Of a stretch of DNA of 64,000 nt, positions 55,111 to 64,000 are shown one piece after another; the stretch's first letter is position 1, and each line of letters starts with the position of its first letter. The DNA lies in assembly GCF_000499845.2 (NCBI RefSeq), contig NC_023751.2, positions 33,974,309 to 34,038,308 of the forward strand, in the 5' to 3' direction. The translations under genes were made by a program, and so were the position numbers. This DNA is from Phaseolus vulgaris. Taxonomy: Eukaryota > Streptophyta > Magnoliopsida > Fabales > Fabaceae. The notes below the pieces were generated by a model. It saw only the letters and a list, made by a program, of their open reading frames with translations. It had not been told where the DNA came from and searched no databases.

Positions 55111-55500
55111 TTTTATATATATAAAAAGATACATAGTTTAGTTAATATTTAAATATCATTTGATCTTGTTCTAAGAAATTCACTAGTTTTTCTATTAAAT
55201 TCAACCTCCACATTAAAACTGGTTCCACATTGAGACCTAAAACAAAATTGAAATATAATATATATAAATACATTAAAATGAACAGTACTTAACTTGCATT
55301 ATTTAACTTATAGATGTTGGCAAAAGGAAGAGTTACATTGGTAAATAGAAGGATGTAAACTTGTCACGAATTAAAAGCAAACAATGCATAAAGACGCACT
55401 GTATGCAGTGTGGCATCAACATTAACAGATGGATATTGTGCTATTTTTGCCAATAAATAATTGTATACGTACTACTCTGTTTATCATTCAAAGCGATGTA
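55111..55500. other. AT-rich intergenic DNA, no gene seen
   Basis: Nothing recognised. Confidence 0.45.
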
Positions 55501-55768
55501 CACTACTAAAACAATTATTAAATAAAAATTAATTTAAAAAATAAAAAATAATTAATTATATATTATTTTAAAAATGACAAAATTGTTGGTGTTTAAAATA
55601 ACTTTTATTATTAATAAATAGTTTCTAAACTATTTATTAATAATAAAATTTATTTTAAATATTAATAATTTTTTTAATTTTTAAAATAATATTTAATTTA
55701 ATCAATATAATAATTAATTAATTTTTATTTTTAAAATTTATTTTTTATTTAATATTTTTCTTATAGTT
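55501..55768. mobile_element. CACTA-type MITE, short variant (copy 11)
   Basis: Starts CACTACTAAAACAATTATTA and ends near CTTATAGTT. The palindrome centre is at TTTCTAAACTATTTATTAA (about 55625). Confidence 0.65.
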
Positions 55769-56539
55769 TTATAATAGAAGCCAAACCATACAAAAGTAAA
55801 ACATATGTAGTGAAAAAGTAAACCTCTACATTAACAATATAATATCCAAAAAAAAGTATGGATTGAGGAAGTCTAACAAATACGACTTAATTAAATTGAG
55901 TTATTTTTTTCAATTAGTTTAGTTTATAGCTCATATAATTTTATATTAGATCAACAGGTAAACTAATGAACCAATTTGTTTTTAAAAATAACTATAATAT
56001 AAAACATTTTAAAATAATATTTTATTAAACCATATACATGAATTTTGATTTTGAATTATTTAATTTAAAAAAGGAAATTAGTTTATTAACGCGACTTAAA
56101 TTTCAAAAATACATATTTATTTTTTTAATTTGATTTGAGACCCTTACTCACAATTTATAAATTAAACGAGAGGGAAAATAGATTTTAAAAATGATTTTCA
56201 TTTATTAATGTTAGTGAGGTGCAATAATAATGGAAAATTGGAATGAGAAAGATTTTGAAGGCAAAGTTATCGTCGACTGTTCCTTACTAACCGAACCATA
56301 TAAGTTTGGTGTGTGTGATTGCCATCACCATATCTCCACCATGCATTTCATTGGCCAGTTTATCCTAGACACTACCAAATTCCACTACCCTTTCATCATT
56401 TTATTTTTTCTTTTTTACTTATATATTACTCTCTTTTTTTCTTTGCATTATATGTTTCCTTACACCCTTACATCAATTGTATGTTTCATATATCTTTGAT
56501 GCATATCCTTTTGAGAATATAGTATCTTATTCCTCTATG
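55769..56539. other. AT-rich intergenic DNA, no gene supported
   Basis: A plus-strand open frame at 56230-56499 (89 codons) turns into a hydrophobic Phe/Leu/Tyr run. I do not recognise it and regard it as accidental. Confidence 0.4.
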
Positions 56540-56915
56540 TACTATACTATGAAATTAGTTTTTGTTTCTGATCTAAATTTTAGATTATTCAGATGCTTAC
56601 AGTATGAAAATGATATATTTATATTATGAAAATGATTGCAATAGGTTCTTCTTCATATGAAATTGATTCTATTTGAGATTTCATTTTATCAACACATTGG
56701 AAGTAGTTAGAGTGTACATTAGCTTACAATCAAAACGACAATAAATTCTGAAAAAAAAAACTAACGATATCTGAAAAAATTAATCATTTTACATACAAAA
56801 TGATTCATTTCAATTATTTTCATACTAAAGTATTTGGATGGTCTAAAGTTTGAATCGGAGATCAAAATCAACTTCATGTTATAATAGAGAGAAAAAAAAC
56901 ATATTTAATCTTTTA
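56540..56915. mobile_element. Fold-back (MITE-like) element, older copy
   Basis: The left arm (ATGAAATTAGTTTTTGTTTC and following) is complementary to the right arm ending ACATATTTAATC. It is the same family as 60170-60541 but more diverged. Confidence 0.5.
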
Positions 56916-58911
56916 ATTTTTTAATGACTTTAATAAAAGGCAACCAGTGATTTATGAGTATAAAATCTTCAAAAAAATTTTATTTACTGTGAAAAAATTG
57001 CTACAACTTTTAAGCAGAAAGCTTTCGTGCCAAACAACTTTGTTTTATTTAAACTACTTACCAAAAGACACAAAATCTAATATAAAATAATTTGAGTATT
57101 CTTTTTAAGGGGATTTGAATGCAACATGCAAATACAACTTACAAGGTAGTAGTTTTATAATCTCATACACTTGTGCCCATTCACACACCATATATAGAAA
57201 GAGAGATCCATAATTTAATATAATTTAACCTTATTCACAATAAATTATAAGATGAATGAAATATAATAAAACTAAAATTTATAGTAAAATTTTGTGCAAA
57301 ACATCAGCTGAAGACAAATTTTGGAATTTGTGATGATCTTCTGCAAATCAACCTTTAATAGTATACATGCAAAGAATCCTTAACCGAGGGTGCTTCCCAG
57401 TCAAAGGAAACATTTTTTAAGGGAGTTCCTTAATGTGCTGTTTTTTTTTTCTCTCAGCGTGTTGTTTTCTATTACCGGATTGTGTGTTATAATTATTTGT
57501 TTCTTATTACACGAATCTTGGTGCAAGAACATGAGACATTTAAACTATGATGATTAAATTATTTGATAATTATATCTCGTATATGGAAACATTAGATTAG
57601 ATTTTCTTGTTAACATCTCTGTTACAATTTATTTATTATTGATAAAAAAATATATAATATCACATTTATTTTGTTGATTACATAAGCATGGTGTTGATTA
57701 GGGAAGTTTAGAAGACATTTAGTTTAAAATGAATGGAATTAATTAAGATTGATTCTTTGAAATATATATTGGTTTTTTGGGTATGGAAAATTGGGTGAAA
57801 AGGAAAAGAATGGGTGAAAGAAAGGATAGGTATATGTAGAAAAAATGATTGGTACATGAAAGGAATTTTCGCAAGAGCTTCATCCACATCTTTCCTTTTA
57901 TTTATTTATTTATTTGATTTTGTTTGTTGACAGTGAAGAACTAAAATGCCCAAGGAGAGATGTGAAAGCAATATGGCTTTGTGGCTGCCCCTGGACTTGC
58001 GGCTTTTCAAACTGGTTTTTGTTCGCTGCCTCTTTGGATTCACTACTCTATAGGCTAGGCTATGGCTAATAATTTTTCATCTTCTCATTCATTTTTTTTT
58101 GGGAAGTTCAAAGTCTCTGGGTTGGTTTACTAAAAAAGAAGAATTATTAAGAAGAAAATGAGTCTTATTAAAATTTAAAGGTAGAAATAATTTGAGGAAT
58201 TGTTTGGTTTCGACTTTTGTATGAGGTTTTTTTTATTCTCTTCAGAACTTTTTTATTTGAAATGTAGAATATGGTTTTGAATGTAGTGTAATTTTTTTAT
58301 GAAATATTATATTTTCAGGTTGTGTTTGAGGAGTTATTATTTTTTATGTTTTATCATGTAAAACTAGATGATATTGTTAAAATGTGTTGTATAAGAATTG
58401 TTGTATAAGTGTTGGAGTATTCCTGAAATACTTTTATTGTTTTATTATTTTCTTGCTAATAAAAAAATTGATTTCTTTGGATTGAGTGAAGTGAATGAGG
58501 TATTTTGGAGTTTGAAAATCTGATAGGATTTGGATAAGTGATGGTGACTAATATTATAGTAAGGATGGAACATGTTTGTGTTACATAGTTCTTGAGGAGT
58601 GGTCCATCACTAACAAAATCCTAGTTGTAAGGAAACTAAATAATGCATGGGAGTGGGATTGAAGACTGAATTTAGTATGGTAGTTTTGTGGTACTTGCTT
58701 AGGACAACTCAATCTGCCACTTGATTTTGGTTCATAATAATATAGACTTGTGATGTGCCATGTTTGATATATATGTCCTTATGTTTGCAATTCTATATAT
58801 GAGACACAAAATGAATGTCAATAATTAGTTAATAATAACACGAGGGGATAATAACATGACATTGTTTGCAATTTTATTTACAATATGTATTTATGAAGAA
58901 CCATAGAAAAA
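56916..58911. other. Intergenic DNA, no gene supported
   Basis: 57900-58080 is less AT-rich (GTGGCTGCCCCTGGACTTGC and flanks) and could be an exon or UTR piece of something unrecognised, but no frame or splice model holds. The rest is AT-rich. Confidence 0.4.
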
Positions 58912-59833
58912 CACTAGTTTAGAGAGGCGAAACGAGTGCGGTTATTTTATATTTATAAGGGTGGCTATATAGCCGCACTTGATCAACACACATTCTTAAA
59001 TCGAAGATTTACAAATGCGGCTATTTAGCCGCATTCGTAAATGCGATTTATAAATGCGACTATGGTAAATAGCCGCATTCTTATTTAATTTTAAAAAAAA
59101 AATTAAAGTCATAAACCCTAAGGCAACAATAGCGGTGGCAACAACAACGAAGCAAATACGACATAGCAAAAATCCAAACAACAGACAATGAAGCAGTGGT
59201 GACCTTCGTCAATACAAGAAAACAAATAGATAAGAGAAACAAAAAAATATATATAAACCAATGGTGAAGAAGAAAGAGAACTCGAAACGAACTTGCAATG
59301 GCACAAAGAAGACTATATGAAGGCTCGTAGAAAAGGAGAGGAAGCACGAGAGCAAAAACAAAAGACAAAATGAAGTGTCAGAGAACCCTTTGCCAATGCA
59401 AGAAAGCAAATAAATAAGTGAAACGAAAAAAATTTATAAACCATTGGTGAAGAAGAAAGAGAGCGAATCGAAACGAACTTACAATGGTACGTGAACACAA
59501 TGAAACTCGCAGGAGAAGATAGGTACACCAGAGCAAAAACAAAGAGAAAATGCAAAGCCAAAAAGAAAAAAAGTATGAAAGCATAAGTGGTGCGTTTCAA
59601 AATTAGGGTAAAAATAGTTGCATTCGTAAATCATGAACTTTGATTTAAGAATGCGGCTATTTAAATAGCCGCATTCGTAAATCATGCGTTTTGCTTTAAG
59701 AATGTGGCTATTACAAATAGCCACATTTGTAAATAAAATTAATTTAAAAAATGTCACCGCATTTTGAATAACAACGATTAACCCTAAAACCACATTAAAT
59801 AAATAGTCATTGTTTATACGTTTTGTGCTAGTG
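58912..59833. mobile_element. Small non-autonomous CACTA-like element with subterminal palindromes
   Basis: Begins CACTAGTTTAGAGAGGCG and ends TTTTGTGCTAGTG, so CACTAG is inverted at both ends. The flanking triplets AAA and AGA differ by one base. Both ends carry repeated GAATGCGGCTATTTAAATAG-type palindromes (58958-59080 and 59630-59735). The interior has a direct duplication of about 190 bp (near 59209 and 59398) and minus-strand open frames that are Phe/Leu/Ser-rich, with no transposase. Confidence 0.65.
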
Positions 59834-60169
59834 AGACTTGTTTATACTGTATACATGGTTGCTCTATAGTTTATTTAATTAACTTGACCACTGAATTCTT
59901 TTCATAAACAATGTCATCGTGTCTTTATCTTTCTTGGACCTTTGAAATTTCAATTTTATCACATTTGTTAATGAGTTATATGATTTCATTACAATTAATG
60001 ATGTAAGCATTTCTCTTTATATTTTATTTGTAATATACAGGTATTAAAAACAAAATAACAACAAATAATATTGTCTCAACACTACTGTAAATAAAAATTG
60101 GTAAATTTAATGGTTATAGAAGAGACTATCCCCTATTATTAACTAATTATTCACATTCATATATATATA
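59834..60169. other. AT-rich intergenic DNA, no gene seen
   Basis: Nothing recognised. Confidence 0.45.
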
Positions 60170-60541
60170 AAGGTTAAATATTTTTTTATCCGTTAGTATA
60201 ATATGAAATTAGTTTTTTTTTTTTTTTAATTTTAGACCATCCAAATAATTGTAATATGGAAATGATTGAAATGGGTCATTTTGTATGTGAAATGATTGTT
60301 AGTTTTTTTCAAATATTAATTTTTAATTTTTTTTTAAATTCGTTAATGTTTTGATTGCATACACTATAACTACTTCCAATGGATTGATGAAGTGGAACCT
60401 CAAATTGAACAAATTCTATCTATAAAATGACTCATTCAAATTATCTTCATATTATAAGTATTTGAATGGTCTAAAGTATGAACCAATAACGAAAATCAAT
60501 TTCCTGTTATAATACAGGGAAAAAAACATATTTAACCCTAT
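60170..60541. mobile_element. Fold-back (MITE-like) element with GGTTAAATAT-type ends
   Basis: The left end AAGGTTAAATATTTTTTTAT and right end AAAAACATATTTAACCCTA are inverted. Complementarity continues inwards (TTTAGACCATCCAAATAATT on the left against ATTTGAATGGTCTAAAG on the right). Ends of this type are common in legume genomes, as I recall. Confidence 0.7.
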
Positions 60542-60595
60542 ATAAAATTACAAACATAGCTACATATTAATCATGACACATCACAAGTTTTTATT

Positions 60596-61416
60596 CACTA
60601 CAAGAAAATCATTAAATAGTAACTAAGTTTAGAGATCGAAAATAATCAGTTATTATATTGACTAAAATAGATATTAGTTTAGAGACTAAAAAATTCACTA
60701 CAAGAAAATCATGAAATAGAAACCAATTTTTATAGACCAAAATAATTAGTTACAATAGAAACTAAAATAGAGACCATTTTAGAAACTACAAAAAAAATTG
60801 GTTTCTAAATTAGTTTCTATTAGTGTTAAATAGTTTCTAAATTAGTATCTAATTAGCAACTAAGGTTTTAACTACCAATTATTTAGTTTATAAATTTGGT
60901 AGCAAAATCCTTAGTTGCTAATTAGATACCAATTTAGAAACTATTTAACAATAATAGAAACTAATTTAGAAACCAAATTTCTTTTTAGTTTCTAAAATGG
61001 TCTCTAATTTAGTTACTATTCCAACTAATTATTTTGGTTTCTACAAATTGGTTTCTATTTCATGATTTTTTTTGTAGTGATTACTGGTATGTAAAGTGGT
61101 TTCTATTATTAATAAAAATTGTAAAATGATTTCTAAATTGGTATCTAAATTATCTACCAAGATTTTGCTACTAATATTAGATTTCAAATTGAGACTAATT
61201 TATAATATAAAATAATAAATACCTAAAATCTTGGCGGCTAATAGTTATATATCCATATTTAAAAATTATTTTATAAATTTTTATTAATAATAGAAATTTT
61301 TTTACGTATCAATATTTTTTTAATTTATAAAATAATTTTTAATTTAGTCAAATAATAATTAATTATTTTGGTTTCTAAAGTTAGTTTTTATTTAATAATT
61401 TTTTTTTTATGTAGCG
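60596..61416. mobile_element. CACTA-type MITE (copy 12), split by a second MITE
   Basis: The left part 60596-60695 starts CACTACAAGAAAATCATTAA. The right part 61083-61416 contains the rest of the palindrome and ends ATGTAGCG, a degenerate TAGTG. The family core resumes across the nested copy. Confidence 0.75.
60696..61079. mobile_element. Intact CACTA-type MITE (copy 13) nested in copy 12, TSD ATT
   Basis: 384 bp, starting CACTACAAGAAAATCATGAA and ending CATGATTTTTTTTGTAGTG, with ATT at 60693-60695 and 61080-61082. The halves are complementary over most of their length, giving a hairpin with arms of about 190 bp. This is the best-preserved copy in the window. Confidence 0.9.
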
Positions 61417-61915
61417 CGGCAGATTTGATTTACCTAGTTCTTTTGAAAGAATTGCTTAGTACTCTTAGTGGATTTGTAATTCAAATTGGGCTTCCGTTTG
61501 GGTTCAACCGAATATGTTGATTCTCATGATGATTGTATGGACAATTATATGTTACAAATAAAAACATACTATAGTCAACCAGTTAATTTTATTGAAAATT
61601 AATCAATTAAGACAGCAATTAAAAACTATTAAAAGATGATTATCAATAAGTAATAAGCAAATTCATCATGAGTTGTCAACTCTAATTCGCCCACATACAT
61701 TTATTGGTATGCGGACAATTATTAAGTAAAATACAATCAACAACAATAGATTTTAACAATTATAATAACAAAATAATCCCTAGAAACAAAAAAAAAAAAA
61801 AAAGAAACGACAAGTAGAAAACAATCAACAATAATAGTATAACTCACCTAGTGAGTATAGTAAATATTATTATCTTAAAAAAATATTACGAAAAATAAAT
61901 ATATATATATATATA
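61417..61915. other. AT-rich intergenic DNA, no gene seen
   Basis: Includes an A-run at 61789-61803 and an (AT)n run at 61899-61913 next to the Helitron 5' end. Confidence 0.5.
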
Positions 61916-62829
61916 CCTATATATAAAGGGGATTCTCCTATTAACTGTTTTTAATTTTTTTTCCTATTTTGTCCTTATATTAATATTTAATTTTATTATT
62001 GTATTATGGTCATTGTGTCATTTCTTATTCCCTCTTAACTGCTCTTAATTTGTTTTTCCATTTTATCCTTACTTAATAATTTATTGTATTAATTTATTTT
62101 GGTTATTTGGACATTTTATAATTTCAAAATTAATAAAATAATTTTAAAATTTATTTTATTTGTTATTATTTAACTAGAGAGTGGAGAGAATGGAGAGGGT
62201 GGAGAGAGTGGCGAGATTGATTAGTTACTTTTCTATTTTAAAGATCTTTTTCTCTATTAAATAAAAAAATTAAAGATATTTGTAATATTTTGTGGACCAC
62301 ATTAGCAGGAGAGTGGAGATTTGGTAAATTATTTTTCTGATTTAAACTAATATTTTTTTTATTAAAATTAATTTAAGAAACAGATTTTATGATTCTCCAC
62401 TACACATCATAACCCACATATCATACTTTCCACTTTCTCCCTCCTAGGTACATACTTTCCACTTGCTCTCTCCACTACTCTTTAACTTCTCATTTTAATG
62501 TTATAAGAAAAATTGTTTTTGAAAAATAAAAAAATACTAAAGAAATAAAAAATGCAGATACACATGAGAGTGGAGATTTGGTACGTTACTTTTCTGATTT
62601 AAACTGATATTTTTTTTTATTAAAATTGATTTAAGAAACCGATTTTATGATTCTCCACTACACATGACCCACATATCCTACTTTCCACTTTCTGTCTCCT
62701 ATATAGGTACTCTCTCCACTACTCTTTAACTTCTAATTTTAATGTTATTAAGAGATATTGTTTTTGAAAAATACTAAAGAAATAAAAAATGCGGATACAC
62801 AGGCACATCAGTGCCTGTGTTCCCGCTAG
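61916..62829 (+). mobile_element. Helitron 1, non-autonomous
   Basis: The 5' end is CCTATATATAAAGGGGATTC. The 3' end has a hairpin (ACAGGCACATCAGTGCCTGT at 62799-62818) then GTTCCCGCTAG, the Helitron hairpin-CTRR end, followed by T. No Rep/helicase. The interior has a direct duplication of about 250 bp (62309-62567 and 62568-62800), the first copy ending in a cut-short GCAGATACACA version of the terminal motif. The 5' TC is not perfect, so the left edge is approximate. Confidence 0.75.
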
Positions 62830-63565
62830 TATATATAAAGGGGATTCCCCTCTTAACTGCTCTTCATTTTTTTTTCCATTTTATCCTTATATTAATATTT
62901 ATTTTTATTATTGTATTATTGTCATTGTGTCATTTCTTATTTTTTCTACAATATTTTGTATACATAGTGGAGACGGTTTTGAATTGAAAGAGAGGTGGAA
63001 GAGTGATTTTGAATTGAAAGAGATGTGGAGGAACATTTATGAATTGAAAGAAATGTGGATGAGCGGTTTGGTTTATTTTCAAAAATCAGTTACATTTTAT
63101 TAATATTTTATTTTATTTCTATTTTATTCTTATTTTTATTATTTTATAACTGTTTTTTTTATATATAATTTTTTTTAAAAGAGAATTATATTTTTTGTTA
63201 TTTTGTAGACAGTTTTGAATTTAATTTTCTATTTGTTGTTTTTCTTTTTGAATCAGTAGAACGATTTTTCATTTTATTTACGAAATAATTTGAATCAGCA
63301 GAACTATTAATTTATTTACGAAATAATTTGAATAAAATATATTATTATTTTTTCACTTTTTACTGAATAGTTACTTATAATTCCATATTTGTTATTACTA
63401 GTTCTGTTTTTATTTTTTATAACAATTAACTATAAATTTATACTGACAATATAAGTGTGTAAATAATGATATCATTTATTCAATTTTAATATTAAAAATA
63501 ATTATATATAAATTATAAAAATAAAAAAATGCGGATACACCGTGCCGTGCCTGTGTTCCCGTTAG
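62830..63565 (+). mobile_element. Helitron 2, non-autonomous, head to tail with Helitron 1
   Basis: It begins TATATATAAAGGGGATTCCC directly after the CTAG of Helitron 1, with the same 5' phrase. It ends with the hairpin ACACCGTGCCGTGCCTGTGT and GTTCCCGTTAG at 63555-63565, again followed by T. The interior has a triplicated GTTTTGAATTGAAAGAGA-like repeat near 62971-63060 and no transposase. Confidence 0.72.
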
Positions 63566-64000
63566 TATATATAATTATGATTGGATTTTTTTTCTAAAAC
63601 TTATATAATATATTTTTTATGTTACACCATTAACAACGTTTGTATTTATGTAGAAAACAAATGGTGCGTTAGATAATAACAAAAAATGATTTTATGCGTC
63701 ATCAGCTAATTTCAATATTTTTCTTAATTTTTAGGAAATATTTTAAAATTATTTTTCTAAAATAAATAAATGACTATATTATCTTAGTTTAATTTTATAA
63801 TAAAATATTTATAAATTGTTGCGTATAAAATCGTTGTTTAATATTTAACCTTAAAAAACTGATCTCAATTTTCTAACATAAAAAAAATCATGTTTACATT
63901 TATTTAATTACTTTTCTTTCATTTTTTTATATTATACTGTTATTTTAATAACTACCTTATATTAAATACTTATATTATTAATTCGATATTACACTTCAAA
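63566..64000. other. AT-rich intergenic DNA, no gene seen
   Basis: Nothing recognised up to the window edge. Confidence 0.5.

Noticed and set aside
57950..57975. miR399-like string (TGCCCAAGGAGAGATG)
   Set aside because: Two or more mismatches to the mature miRNA as I recall it, and no complementary arm within a few hundred bases to form a precursor hairpin.
58996..59793. Set of overlapping hydrophobic ORFs on the minus strand
   Set aside because: Phe/Leu/Ser-rich translations of a purine-rich transposon interior that contains a direct duplication; no conserved domain.

Overview
This is plant nuclear DNA, most likely from a papilionoid legume (Phaseolus/Vigna/Glycine type). The evidence is four intron-containing genes with clear angiosperm families, very AT-rich intergenic DNA, plant-specific transposon classes, and fold-back repeats whose ends carry the GGTTAAATAT motif that I associate with legume genomes. 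The genus is an inference.

Genes. Only four genes look intact. (1) Minus strand, 25930 to 22362: a five-exon GH28 polygalacturonase-like gene of 486 aa. (2) Plus strand, 32914 to 34079: a five-exon LHCA6-type photosystem I antenna gene of 261 aa. (3) Plus strand, 41465 to 43372: a two-exon pollen receptor-like kinase of the PRK3 type, a predicted pseudokinase of 605 aa. (4) Minus strand, 50460 to 48869: a five-exon LAZY/DRO1-type gravitropism gene of 292 aa with a 6-nt first coding exon and a 20-nt last coding exon. They are separated by 7 to 9 kb of repeats, form no operon-like unit and act in unrelated processes: cell wall, light harvesting, pollen signalling and organ angle.

Left arm (1-22 kb). 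No intact host gene was recognised. It holds a Ty3/gypsy pol relic (7.4-8.0 kb), L1-type LINE tails and palindromic CACTA-type MITEs. It also holds a composite retroelement (11542-14291) made of two TRIM units joined head to tail to a copia pol cassette. The composite is bounded by one 5-bp target duplication and sits inside a LINE.

Middle (22-41 kb). The GH28 gene is followed by a 51-bp minisatellite, arrays of alternating short palindromes, a solo-LTR-like segment just upstream of LHCA6, and a 5.7-kb degenerate Mutator-like element (MULE) that starts 188 bp after the LHCA6 stop codon. About 90 bp of LHCA6 3' flank is duplicated on both sides of that MULE.

Right arm (41-64 kb). PRK3 is followed by a decayed copia pol. 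The LAZY gene has a 1.9-kb deletion-derivative MULE about 0.8 kb upstream, with a perfect 10-bp target duplication. The last 10 kb is MITEs, one nested inside another, a small CACTA-like element, two fold-back elements and two head-to-tail Helitrons.

Exon boundaries were placed by hand from splice consensus, reading frame and family knowledge. No alignment or expression data were available. I saw no rRNA or CRISPR and noticed no tRNA gene.
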